The position numbers were made by a program, and so were the translations under genes. A model generated the notes under the pieces. It was not told the origin of the DNA and did no database searches. It worked only from the letters and a program-made list of their open reading frames with translations. Positions 1 through 6,136 of a stretch of DNA of 14,344 bases are shown one piece after another. Within the stretch, counting starts at the first letter, position 1, and each line of letters begins with the position of its first letter. The stretch is from Mucilaginibacter sp. UBA5151 (GTDB lineage: Bacteria; Bacteroidota; Bacteroidia; Sphingobacteriales; Sphingobacteriaceae), in assembly GCA_002413785.1 (NCBI GenBank), contig DHXR01000005.1:16429-30772 (forward strand), written 5' to 3'.

Positions 1-54
1 GGAAGGATATCGAACCGCTTTTTAGAGGATTTAAGACTATTAGCAGCATTTTAA
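1..54 (+). pseudogene. C-terminal end of an unrecognised reading frame (FLEDL tail), cut by the window edge
   Basis: Frame 1 is open from the first base to TAA at 52-54 and ends in SNRFLEDLRLLAAF. A closely related tail lies on the minus strand at 5511-5552 (SNRFLEDLKRLAA, stop) and a more distant one at 5260-5307 (FLEDLRRLAF, stop). Against the 5511 copy, 32 of 39 bases match, and four of the seven differences are synonymous (cgc/cgt, gag/gaa and two gca/gcc), which is a coding-like pattern. I do not recognise the family. This may be the 3' end of a real plus-strand gene converging on the hydrolase gene, or a decayed fragment. Frame 3 is also open here, to 89, so the reading is not certain. 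The stretch from 55 to 172 shows nothing else I can name. Confidence 0.35.
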
Positions 55-172
55 CTACAAGTAAATATCTGATAATAAATAGAGTATGAAAGTTTGGAAT
101 TAGCTTGATTGAATTTAGTTAAGATAGCATTGTGGTAAGCATTGGAGTGTTCGGTTCCTTTGTTAGCTGAAT

Positions 173-1021
173 TTACCGATGCATATCAAATCGCTCGCCG
201 CCAATCAGCACTTTATACGGCTGATCTATTTTTTCTGCCTCACGGGCAAATTCATTCACATCGGCAGTATTGAAATAAAACATATCATAATGGCAGGGGA
301 TCACGCATCCGGCAGCAATGGCTTTAGCTAACGCCGCTGCTTCTGTGCTGTCCAGGTTGCCAGCCACTTTCCTTTCGGGTTTATTTCCGTTGATGGGCAA
401 TAGTGCAAGGTCAATATGAAAAGGCCGCAACAAGTGCACCAGGTTGTTAAACAATAAAGTATCGCCGCTGTGGTAAATGTTGTATTTGCCAAAAGAGATG
501 ACATAGCCCATGTATTTGCATTGCCCCTGCGCGTCGCGCTCAATTTCGTTATGTTTGGCCGGTATGCCATGAAAGGTAAACCCATCCACCGTAACCGAAT
601 TTCCGTCATTCAATCCCAATGGAAAATCTATTTCGCATTTTACCCTTTCGGCAACAAAAACCCGGTTAGCCTCGGGCATGATAAAAATAATGCCGGGGTT
701 GTTTTGGAGGATGGGAATAACGGTTTCGGCGTCGAGGTGGTCCGTGTGGTTATGACTGGAGCTGATGACGGAAATATTTCTTAATAACTGCGGGGCCACC
801 ACCAGTTCGCTCATCCGGGTATGCGGCTTATCGGTAGCCGCGTATTTTTTGGTCAATGAATCAGAAAGATAGGGATCGATCAATATTCTTTTACCGTTAT
901 ATTGCAGCAAGTAGCCGCTCTGGCCAAGCCACCATAAACGAAATCCGTCGCTATCCTGCAAAAATGAGTCCATTTCGGCAATAAGCGCTTCTCCCTTTTT
1001 TGCGGCTTCGATGAGTTCCAT
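173..1021 (-). CDS. Metallo-beta-lactamase-fold hydrolase, UlaG-like
   Basis: A 282-residue cytoplasmic metal-dependent hydrolase of the MBL superfamily, in the group that includes UlaG (L-ascorbate-6-phosphate lactonase). The metal-binding H-x-H-x-D-H motif is H90-N-H92-T-D94-H95. Further likely ligands are H157 in PAKH, D187 in YHSGDT and H244 in CHYD. No signal peptide is seen. The frame is open 22 codons further upstream, but I chose the ATG at 1021-1019: it overlaps the upstream gene's stop by one base (TAATG, a typical coupled start), and the longer N-terminus (to 1087) would lie inside the upstream gene and has a basic, non-domain-like sequence. It is the last gene of the minus-strand cluster, translationally coupled to the methionine-synthase-like gene. 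A lactonase-type step on a sugar acid or sugar phosphate fits the neighbouring sugar enzymes, but the substrate cannot be read from sequence. Family call is strong; substrate is unknown. Confidence 0.88.
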   Translation of the reverse strand: MELIEAAKKGEALIAEMDSFLQDSDGFRLWWLGQSGYLLQYNGKRILIDPYLSDSLTKKYAATDKPHTRMSELVVAPQLLRNISVISSSHNHTDHLDAETVIPILQNNPGIIFIMPEANRVFVAERVKCEIDFPLGLNDGNSVTVDGFTFHGIPAKHNEIERDAQGQCKYMGYVISFGKYNIYHSGDTLLFNNLVHLLRPFHIDLALLPINGNKPERKVAGNLDSTEAAALAKAIAAGCVIPCHYDMFYFNTADVNEFAREAEKIDQPYKVLIGGERFDMHR

Positions 1022-2049
1022 TATAATGCGGCCCTTACTTTTTTTGCACCTGCAACCATATTGATCAATTTTTGGCGCGAGGCCCACCGGGCAGTCTGGC
1101 TCAGTCCGCAGTCCGGCGCTACCGATAACTTTTCGGCAGGTATATATTTCAGACAGCGGTTAATTCGTTCAACAACATCCTCAACCGTTTCGATATAATA
1201 ATTTTTTACATCTATAATGCCCACTGCTACATTCATTTTTTCGGCAAAAGGCTGCAGTAATTCTATCTCCGCAAATTCCCTGTTCGCCATTTCAATGTGG
1301 ATCTCATTCACATCCAGCTCAAGGAAATCGGGAAGCATCGGCTTCAGGCTGCGATAGCCAACCGGACGGCCTTTAAAGTTTCCGAAACACAAATGCGTGC
1401 TTAGGTTGCATTTACCAACAACAGGTTTTACCGTACGGTTAAAAATATCAACAAACCGTTTGGTATCCTCCTTATAGGCATAACAGCTCATCGATGGTTC
1501 ATCAACGGTAATCTCGGTACACCCGGCTTCCACTACCGCCTCCAGTTCACGCCGTATAATGGGCAGCAATGCCTCGGTGATGGCATAGCGGTCCTTGTAT
1601 TGCCCGTTGGGCAGCAACCTGCCGCTTAATGTATAAGGGCCGGGTATGCTTACCTTTAATACCGGGTCCTTCGGCGCCAGTTTTTTTAGCCGTGCAAACT
1701 CCTTAACAGCGCCCAGCCCGTTAGGGGCTGCCAACTCACCGGTTATATTATTTTTCCCCCGTTGATCATGCGCCGGAGGGCCAAACTTTCGCGTCTCGGT
1801 ATCATTATTTTCAATTCCGCTGATATAGCCATAAAAGGATAAGTTAAAATCCAGCCTGGTTTGTTCACCATCGGTTATAACGTCAAGTCCGGCTGCGCAT
1901 TGGTCGTGGATGGCTGCGATAACGGCATCTTCAATCATCTCTTCAATATCTGCCTTGCCAAATTTATCCAGGTTTTGCGACGCGAAATCGAGCCATCCCG
2001 GAAAAGGATAACTGCCAACAACGGTTGTGCGAATAGGGTGGTGATTCAT
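1021..2049 (-). CDS. Short cobalamin-independent methionine-synthase-like protein (MetE C-terminal domain family)
   Basis: 342 residues, about half the length of full MetE (around 750), matching only the catalytic C-terminal barrel. The zinc ligands of MetE appear conserved: H219 and C221 (THLCFGN), E253 (IHIEMA) and C314 (APDCG). The 61-residue spacing from E253 to C314 equals that between E665 and C726 of E. coli MetE. VDEPS at 182-186 matches the substrate-binding DEP motif, and the N-terminal TTVVGSYP is typical of the family. Such stand-alone proteins may use methyl donors or thiol acceptors other than methyltetrahydrofolate and homocysteine; epoxyalkane:coenzyme M transferase belongs to the same superfamily. 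A zinc-dependent alkyl transfer to a thiol is the safest prediction. It lies 153 bases after the SIS gene and shares its stop with the start of the hydrolase gene. Its presence beside sugar enzymes is unusual. I assign no gene symbol because the true acceptor is unknown. Confidence 0.85.
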   Translation of the reverse strand: MNHHPIRTTVVGSYPFPGWLDFASQNLDKFGKADIEEMIEDAVIAAIHDQCAAGLDVITDGEQTRLDFNLSFYGYISGIENNDTETRKFGPPAHDQRGKNNITGELAAPNGLGAVKEFARLKKLAPKDPVLKVSIPGPYTLSGRLLPNGQYKDRYAITEALLPIIRRELEAVVEAGCTEITVDEPSMSCYAYKEDTKRFVDIFNRTVKPVVGKCNLSTHLCFGNFKGRPVGYRSLKPMLPDFLELDVNEIHIEMANREFAEIELLQPFAEKMNVAVGIIDVKNYYIETVEDVVERINRCLKYIPAEKLSVAPDCGLSQTARWASRQKLINMVAGAKKVRAAL

Positions 2050-2156
2050 GTTTTATATTTGTGTTATTTGAATATTGGTATCCTCCAAAATAAACTTTTC
2101 TGCAAATCGGGAGCATAAAGCGGTACTGCTAAGGTGATAAACTTGCGGAGTGTTTC

Positions 2157-2197
2157 CAAATTTATTTACTTTCAAAGGTTTGGATGTACTTGTACAT
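2157..2197 (-). promoter_or_regulatory. Possible promoter and operator ahead of the methionine-synthase-like gene
   Basis: On the minus strand 2164-2157 reads TAAATTTG, a perfect match to the Bacteroidota -7 element TAnnTTTG. About 20 to 33 bases upstream, covering the expected -33 position, is an inverted repeat ATGTAC-tt-GTACAT at 2184-2197. No good TTTG -33 box is present at the usual 19-21 base distance, which is compatible with an activator-dependent promoter or with no promoter at all. Initiation here would give a leader of roughly 100 bases before the ATG at 2049. I saw no recognisable SAM or cobalamin riboswitch in that leader. The call rests on one box plus one small palindrome. Confidence 0.3.
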
Positions 2198-2202
2198 AAC
2201 GA

Positions 2203-3009
2203 CTACTTGTTTTGCTCCGAAACATAGCTTGGGATACCTACTTTTTTATACAAACGCGAAAGCCGATGGGCATGCTCATCATAAGCAGCTTCGAATATTT
2301 CGGCAGCGCGTTCAGCACCTACAACTGCACCGGCGGCAAGGGCGTTAGGCGGGTGGCCGCCTTTGGTTAAAAGGTTTGCAACTTCGGCCTTTATGCAATT
2401 GATAAGCATACAGGAGCCCACGGTTGACCCGGGCGCGACGGGCATTTCCATTCCTTCAACTTTTATCATTGCATCGCCTACAGGTGCGCCGGAATCTAAA
2501 ACAATATCGCAAAAATCCTGTAGTTTGAGGCCGTCACCGCGTTTGCTGGTGCTTGCAGCCGAGTGTTTTTCAGAAATAATACCTACGGTTTTTATACCCG
2601 ATTTTCTGAACAACTCAGCCATTTCTATAGGCACCACATTACAACCGGAGGAAGAAATGATGAGCGCTGAATCTCGTTTCGAAAGGTCGAAATTCCTTAA
2701 AATTTGCGCGGCGAGACCGGGCACATTTTCTAAAAACATAGCCTGTCGCTGCCCGTTTGCACCCACAACCAGGTTATGAAACGTGAGCGATAGCTCCACA
2801 ATCGGGTTAAAGCCCGGAAACGAGCCGTACCTGGGCCACATTTCCTCCACCATTATCCTGCTATGGCCGCTTCCAAAAGTATGCACCATACGGCCAGCCA
2901 GTATGGACCTGGCAAAAATATTGGCGGTTTCAAGTATTTTTTCTTCCTGTTTTGATACCGCTTCAATCAAACCCTGGCATTTTTCGAGGTGTGTTTTGGT
3001 ATAACTCAT
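2203..3009 (-). CDS. SIS-domain sugar-phosphate-binding protein (UPF0309-like)
   Basis: 268 residues with one SIS (sugar isomerase) fold. TFGSGHS at 44-50 and ISSSGCN at 118-124 are the two glycine/serine phosphosugar-binding loops. GAPVGDA near 164-170 and PGSTVGSC at 183-190 resemble the UPF0309 group of SIS proteins. Family members isomerise or bind phosphorylated sugars, usually amino sugars; the reaction of this subgroup is not settled. It lies 4 bases after the ROK gene, so phosphorylation by the kinase followed by isomerisation here is a natural order. It ends before a 153-base gap, the only large gap in the cluster. No signal peptide or membrane segment is seen, so it is cytoplasmic. 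A MurQ-type etherase is a less likely alternative. Confidence 0.82.
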   Translation of the reverse strand: MSYTKTHLEKCQGLIEAVSKQEEKILETANIFARSILAGRMVHTFGSGHSRIMVEEMWPRYGSFPGFNPIVELSLTFHNLVVGANGQRQAMFLENVPGLAAQILRNFDLSKRDSALIISSSGCNVVPIEMAELFRKSGIKTVGIISEKHSAASTSKRGDGLKLQDFCDIVLDSGAPVGDAMIKVEGMEMPVAPGSTVGSCMLINCIKAEVANLLTKGGHPPNALAAGAVVGAERAAEIFEAAYDEHAHRLSRLYKKVGIPSYVSEQNK

Positions 3010-3013
3010 TTCA

Positions 3014-3907
3014 TTAACTGTTTTTTTTATTTGCGAATACCGCGGCGCCTATTGCTCCTGACAGATCACTGAATTTTGCTTGTGCCACAATTGTTTTTGT
3101 ATTGCCATAGGGCCTGAATTCGTAGACGTCCATAAACGCCTTTAGCGGTTTGAACAAGGCATCGCCAGCTTTGGTAATGCCGCCCGCCAGTACAACAATT
3201 TCTATTGACAGGGAGTTTGCCAGCGAGGCTATGGTTATGGCAAGTTTTCGGACCGAATCAAGCCAAAGCCAGGTGGAAAAAGGGTCGTTATTTAGATATG
3301 CATTCACAATTTCAAGCGTCGATTCAAAACGCCCCATCGACCTGCGCTTTGCCGAATAGTTGCCCAGGGCATATTCCAGGCTGCCGGGCATGCCAAGGAT
3401 ACTTAATTCATCGTCATTTACATTTAGGGTAGTATGCCCAAAATGTCCGGCCATTTGATTTAATCCCTGGTAAAGTTCGCCGTTTATCAGTATTGCGCCG
3501 CCGACACCGGTGCCCAGCGTTAACAACACCGCATTTTTATAACCTTGTAAAACCCCGAGCTGGGTTTCGGCCATTAATGCTGCATGGGCGTCGTTTATTA
3601 CATACGTCTTGGTCCCCAAATAATCCTCCCAAATAAAATGTTCTAACCCCGCCAAACGACCTGGCATGTGCGTAATACAGGTATTGCTTTCGTTAGCAAG
3701 GCCGGGGCACGAAAGGCCGATCAATTCAACCGGTTCGTTACAAGCACTTTTCAAATAGCGCACCATGGCTAAAATGTTCTCTTTCCATGTCCCGTCAGGC
3801 GCATCATTAGTGGCTATGGAATGCTGCAATAGTATTTCACCATGCTCATCCACTAAAACACCTTTTATGTTCATTCCGCCTAAATCAATGCCTATGGTTA
3901 CTTTCAT
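3014..3907 (-). CDS. ROK-family sugar kinase lacking the zinc motif
   Basis: 297 residues, the usual length for ROK kinases. Visible motifs are the ATP-binding GIDLGG (6-11), the predicted catalytic aspartate D106 in INDAHAA, the phosphate loop LGTGVGG (131-137), and the late glycine motif LAGGITKAGD (240-249). The region where ROK proteins normally carry ExGH followed by CxCGxxGCxE reads AGHFGH (153-158) and then S169-I-L171-G172-M-P-G175-S176-L-E178. All three zinc cysteines are replaced and the ExGH glutamate is histidine, while the glycines and the final glutamate remain. The protein should still bind ATP and a sugar, but its substrate may differ from glucose, N-acetylglucosamine or N-acetylmannosamine. 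There is no helix-turn-helix, so it is not a ROK repressor. It starts 9 bases after the SDR stop and ends 4 bases before the SIS start, which indicates one transcript. Confidence 0.87.
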   Translation of the reverse strand: MKVTIGIDLGGMNIKGVLVDEHGEILLQHSIATNDAPDGTWKENILAMVRYLKSACNEPVELIGLSCPGLANESNTCITHMPGRLAGLEHFIWEDYLGTKTYVINDAHAALMAETQLGVLQGYKNAVLLTLGTGVGGAILINGELYQGLNQMAGHFGHTTLNVNDDELSILGMPGSLEYALGNYSAKRRSMGRFESTLEIVNAYLNNDPFSTWLWLDSVRKLAITIASLANSLSIEIVVLAGGITKAGDALFKPLKAFMDVYEFRPYGNTKTIVAQAKFSDLSGAIGAAVFANKKNS

Positions 3908-3916
3908 ATTGATATT

Positions 3917-4699
3917 TTATGAATACTGTCCTTCCGAAACTTCCCAGCCGCCGTCAACATACAATACCTGCCCGGTCGCAAATTTTGATGCATCCGACAT
4001 AAAATATACGGCTGCGCCGTCAAGGTCTTCGGGCCTACCGTTTCTTCCGCCATCCAGTGGCTGCTTTGTCTTTATAAAATCGAGTATAGCGTCATCCTTA
4101 CTTGCCCTTTCGGACATAGGTGTTTCCACCAGTGCAGGCGCAAGCACGTTCACCCTGATATCATCAAAGGCATAATAAGCAGCAATTGATTTTGTAAAAC
4201 CAATAACCGCGGATTTTGTCGCTGCATAAGCATGTGTTACAAAATATTTTGGCGATGGCGAACTGCCCAGTACCGAACTCATATTCAGTATCGTTCCTCC
4301 TTTTCCGATTTCTTTAAACTTCCTGATAGCCGCCTGGTTCGACAGCATCAGGCCGGTAAGGTTAATTTCAAATGTTTTGTTCCAGCCGCCAAGGGTTAAC
4401 TCATGCAGCGGGCCATCGCCAAACTTTCTTCCGCTGCCGCCAGCTACATGGTAAAGGCTGTCAAATCTGCCAAATTTATGCAAGCATAGCTCGGTGGCAT
4501 TTACTGCTGTTGCCGGGTCCGAGGCATCACCGGTATAAACTGCGGCGGAATCACCGAGCAGCTTTTTTGCTTTTTCACAGTTATTGGGGTCTCTTCCCAC
4601 CAAAGTTATCTTAGCGCCTTCTCGTATAAATGCTTTGGCTAACGATAGCCCGAGGCCCGTTGTGCCGCCAATAATTACAATTCTTTTATCTTTCAACAT
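3917..4699 (-). CDS. SDR-family NAD(P)-dependent oxidoreductase
   Basis: 260 residues, a classical short-chain dehydrogenase. The Rossmann glycine motif is GGTTGLGL (11-18); R36 at the end of the second strand favours NADP(H). D58 contacts the adenine, VAGG at 85-88 stands for the NAG motif, and N113, S141/S142, Y158 and K162 (YAATK) form the catalytic set. The VDGGW ending near the C-terminus is typical of the family. It is the first gene of the minus-strand cluster, so the cluster promoter should lie just right of it. In this context it probably oxidises or reduces a sugar, sugar alcohol or sugar-derived ketone; the substrate cannot be read from the sequence. Family call is near certain. 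Confidence 0.9.
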   Translation of the reverse strand: MLKDKRIVIIGGTTGLGLSLAKAFIREGAKITLVGRDPNNCEKAKKLLGDSAAVYTGDASDPATAVNATELCLHKFGRFDSLYHVAGGSGRKFGDGPLHELTLGGWNKTFEINLTGLMLSNQAAIRKFKEIGKGGTILNMSSVLGSSPSPKYFVTHAYAATKSAVIGFTKSIAAYYAFDDIRVNVLAPALVETPMSERASKDDAILDFIKTKQPLDGGRNGRPEDLDGAAVYFMSDASKFATGQVLYVDGGWEVSEGQYS

Positions 4700-4706
4700 G
4701 GTTTAT

Positions 4707-4741
4707 AAAGTATACCTGGCGATTTAGTAAAACTTTCAAAA
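4707..4741 (-). promoter_or_regulatory. Weak candidate promoter for the SDR-ROK-SIS operon
   Basis: On the minus strand TTTTG at 4741-4737 is followed after 22 bases by TATACTTT at 4714-4707, a loose match to the Bacteroidota pattern TTTG, about 19-21 bases, then TAnnTTTG. The box sits only seven bases before the SDR ATG, which is very close. An alternative promoter further right cannot be excluded. Confidence 0.2.
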
Positions 4742-5016
4742 TAAATCCGCAGAGTCAACCATAAATATGTTTGGTAGAGCTGACCCGCCGCTGTGCTCTA
4801 TCGTTAATATCGCTCGCAATCTTTATAAACCATTGAACTTAAATGCCTTCTTTTCAACGATTAATAGATTTGTGAATTAATACATTTGATATTACTGAAA
4901 ACACTCTTCAAGTTTAAGACTCTATGTGTCCACTTTTATCTGACATCAAACATAAAATCAGACCACTAAAAAAGTCACTTGTTACGTGGCTTGAAATTAG
5001 GAATAAGATTTTGTAA
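4742..5016. other. Intergenic stretch without a recognisable gene
   Basis: No reading frame with coding character was found on either strand. The segment 4927-4970 (tgtccacttttatctgac, then aaaatcagaccact) has the look of an IS3-type terminal sequence, with tctga and tcaga facing each other, but no transposase or second end is visible. It could be a solo IS end or a coincidence. Confidence 0.3.
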
Positions 5017-5190
5017 TTAATCTGCTAATCTTTCAATATCTTCAATCTCCATTGTTAGTTTAGTTAGTCCTACTTCCATTGCTGGAGTAGCGACCGATGC
5101 CTTATGTATCTTTTCTTTGAGAAAATATAGAAATTTGCTATCAAATTTGCTACCAAAACTATTTACTACCAACAAGAAAGCCCTATACAT
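5017..5190 (-). CDS. Small ORF of 57 codons, hypothetical
   Basis: ATG at 5190-5188, TAA at 5019-5017. The product starts MYRAFLLVVNSFGSKFDSKF, has a lysine-rich middle (KEKIHK) and an acidic end (MEIEDIERLAD). I do not recognise it. Against it being real: its start codon lies inside a stem-loop (5179-5203) and it lies directly downstream of a tRNA 3'-end-like fragment, a place where spurious ORFs arise from integration-site debris. For it: an uninterrupted frame with a balanced composition. Low confidence. Confidence 0.25.
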   Translation of the reverse strand: MYRAFLLVVNSFGSKFDSKFLYFLKEKIHKASVATPAMEVGLTKLTMEIEDIERLAD

Positions 5191-5203
5191 TACGTAAAGG
5201 GCT
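5179..5203. terminator. Stem-loop beside a tRNA-like fragment
   Basis: AGCCCT at 5179-5184 pairs with AGGGCT at 5198-5203. After an A/A mismatch the stem continues with TAC/GTA around loop ATTAC. No long T-run follows on either strand, so termination is only possible. It stands 15 bases from a tRNA 3'-end-like fragment, the same order as stem-loop then tRNA fragment at 14005-14086. Confidence 0.35.
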
Positions 5204-5218
5204 AATTTAGTTAACCGG

Positions 5219-5245
5219 TGGCGGAGAGAGGGAATCGAACCCCGC
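5219..5245 (-). pseudogene. tRNA 3'-end fragment (tRNA-Ser-like T-arm and CCA end)
   Basis: On the minus strand this reads GGGGTTCGATTCCCTC and then TCTCCGCCA, that is a T-arm with the invariant TTCGATT loop, an acceptor strand and CCA. It resembles the 3' end of bacterial tRNA-Ser but is about two bases short. No anticodon arm, D-arm or 5' acceptor follows to the right, so the gene is not whole. Such 3' ends are left behind as attachment-site copies when elements integrate into tRNA genes. Confidence 0.55.
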
Positions 5246-5259
5246 TTATAAAATCCTAA

Positions 5260-5403
5260 CTAAAATGCCAAACGGCGCAAGTCCTCTAAAAAATAGTTCA
5301 AGAATTGTCCAGTGTGGGCTACTATAATATTGAGCCGACAACAGGATCGAACTCCGTGGATAACTATTTTATCCTCAAATTTATATGAAAAAACTATCCT
5401 AAT
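5260..5403 (-). pseudogene. Open frame ending in the FLEDL tail (copy B)
   Basis: The frame is open for 47 codons between TAA at 5406-5404 and TAG at 5262-5260 and has no ATG. It ends QFLNYFLEDLRRLAF. The end matches the tails at 5511-5552 and 1-54. Relative to 5511-5552, the codons for E, D, L, R, L, A and the stop differ synonymously (gag/gaa, gac/gat, ttg/tta, cgt/cga, ttg/tta, gca/gcc, tag/taa). Probably the remnant of a longer gene whose 5' part is gone. Family not recognised. Confidence 0.35.
5336..5358 (-). pseudogene. Degenerate tRNA T-arm-like sequence
   Basis: On the minus strand this reads CGGAGTTCGATCCTGTTGTCGG, with a canonical GTTCGATCC T-loop core and a T-stem of four or fewer pairs. 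No other tRNA parts are visible. It lies inside the open frame of copy B, so only one of the two readings can be primary. Confidence 0.25.
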
Positions 5404-5424
5404 TTAATAATCAAGTTTCTTTTG

Positions 5425-5450
5425 CTTCTTTTCTTTGTAAAGAAAAGAAG
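5425..5450. repeat. Perfect 12-bp purine/pyrimidine inverted repeat
   Basis: CTTCTTTTCTTT (5425-5436) and AAAGAAAAGAAG (5439-5450) are exact reverse complements separated by GT. One arm is all pyrimidine and the other all purine. As RNA it would form a nearly loop-less 12-bp hairpin; as DNA it is a cruciform candidate. It could serve as a bidirectional terminator for decayed genes or be an end of a mobile repeat. No coding context. Confidence 0.6.
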
Positions 5451-5510
5451 TCGGATCAATTGTTGACAATCTCAATTTTGAGCCCTAAACGCAATCAAGT
5501 TGTGTTTGTG

Positions 5511-5597
5511 TTAGGCGGCTAATCGCTTTAAATCTTCTAAAAAACGGTTCGACATTGTTCCCCTACGGGCTGCCATTGGGGAATCCAACACGACTAT
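5511..5597 (-). pseudogene. Open frame ending in the FLEDL tail (copy C)
   Basis: The frame is open from 5597 to TAA at 5513-5511, with possible ATGs at 5576 and 5555; the product ends GTMSNRFLEDLKRLAA. It is the best-matching partner of the tail at 1-54 (12 of 16 residues from the shared glycine, and most base differences synonymous). At most 21 residues follow the first ATG, so this is more likely the end of a lost gene than a small gene. Confidence 0.35.
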
Positions 5598-5780
5598 TTA
5601 ACTATTGGTTTACAGTATTTTACATAGTAAGTAAACAGCTAAGCACCGAATTACACACCAACTTTTTGATGCAGATCTGATACAAATCTTATGATATAAT
5701 GTTGCAATGTTAATTACCCGTAGTTGAAATTAATCGCTATTTTGAGTTCCAATCTTTTAATTTGGATGACAGTACAATTA

Positions 5781-5808
5781 CGAATCCCGAGGGATTCGAA
5801 CCATCGTC
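5781..5808 (-). pseudogene. tRNA T-arm-like fragment inside an inverted repeat
   Basis: On the minus strand this reads ACGATGGTTCGAATCCCTCGG, a T-arm with the TTCGAAT loop. CGAATCCC (5781-5788) and GGGATTCG (5791-5798) are perfect reverse complements separated by two bases, so the tRNA-like motif is also one arm of a hairpin. No complete tRNA can be built around it. Confidence 0.35.
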
Positions 5809-5864
5809 TAAATATGGTATAAGGAAAGCTTTCTATAGGCGTATCTGCTGTTAGGTTGTAGAGA

Positions 5865-5895
5865 AATGGAAGGTCAGCCGCTCACCTGTTCCATT
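5865..5895. other. Stem-loop in the leader region, possible structured RNA or decayed 5S-like piece
   Basis: AATGGAA (5865-5871) pairs with TTCCATT (5889-5895), and GGT (5872-5874) with ACC (5884-5886) after a two-base bulge, closing a nine-base loop. The right-hand part, CTCACCTGTTCCATTCC at 5881-5897, resembles the conserved CTCACCT-TTCCCATTCC segment of Bacteroidota 5S rRNA with one base missing. The flanks do not continue the 5S match, so no rRNA gene is called. From 5946 to 6136 I see no other feature and no convincing promoter for the large gene. Confidence 0.3.
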
Positions 5896-6136
5896 CCCTT
5901 AGGTGCTTTATCTCGCCAGTGTAACACGCCTTGAAATGGGGCGCCAAAAAAGAATTAGCTTTGTACAAAAAAATGCCTAAATTGCTTTCCAAAAACCGAT
6001 TCTTATTATGTATTTATCTATCACAACATTTCAACAATTCTGTCGCTTCGGCTTGCCTGTGTTTGCTGAAATATATTGAATTAATGGGAGTTTAGTATCC
6101 ACAAAAAAACTTAAACCCTAAAACCAAATCACGGTT

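Noticed and set aside
1022..1087. A 22-codon N-terminal extension of the hydrolase
   Set aside because: It lies wholly inside the upstream gene and does not look like MBL-fold sequence; the TAATG start at 1021 is a better choice.
2050..2150. SAM or cobalamin riboswitch in front of the methionine-synthase-like gene
   Set aside because: I could not find the conserved core sequences or a convincing multi-stem fold in this leader.
2363..2779. A 138-codon open frame on the plus strand
   Set aside because: Antisense shadow of the SIS-domain gene, whose family motifs are clear.
4927..4970. Insertion sequence of IS3 type
   Set aside because: Only a vaguely IS-end-like sequence is present, with no transposase, second end or target duplication.
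5219..5330. Complete tRNA-Ser gene on the minus strand
   Set aside because: Only the T-arm and acceptor 3' end are present; no anticodon stem, D-arm or 5' acceptor partner can be found in the next 100 bases.
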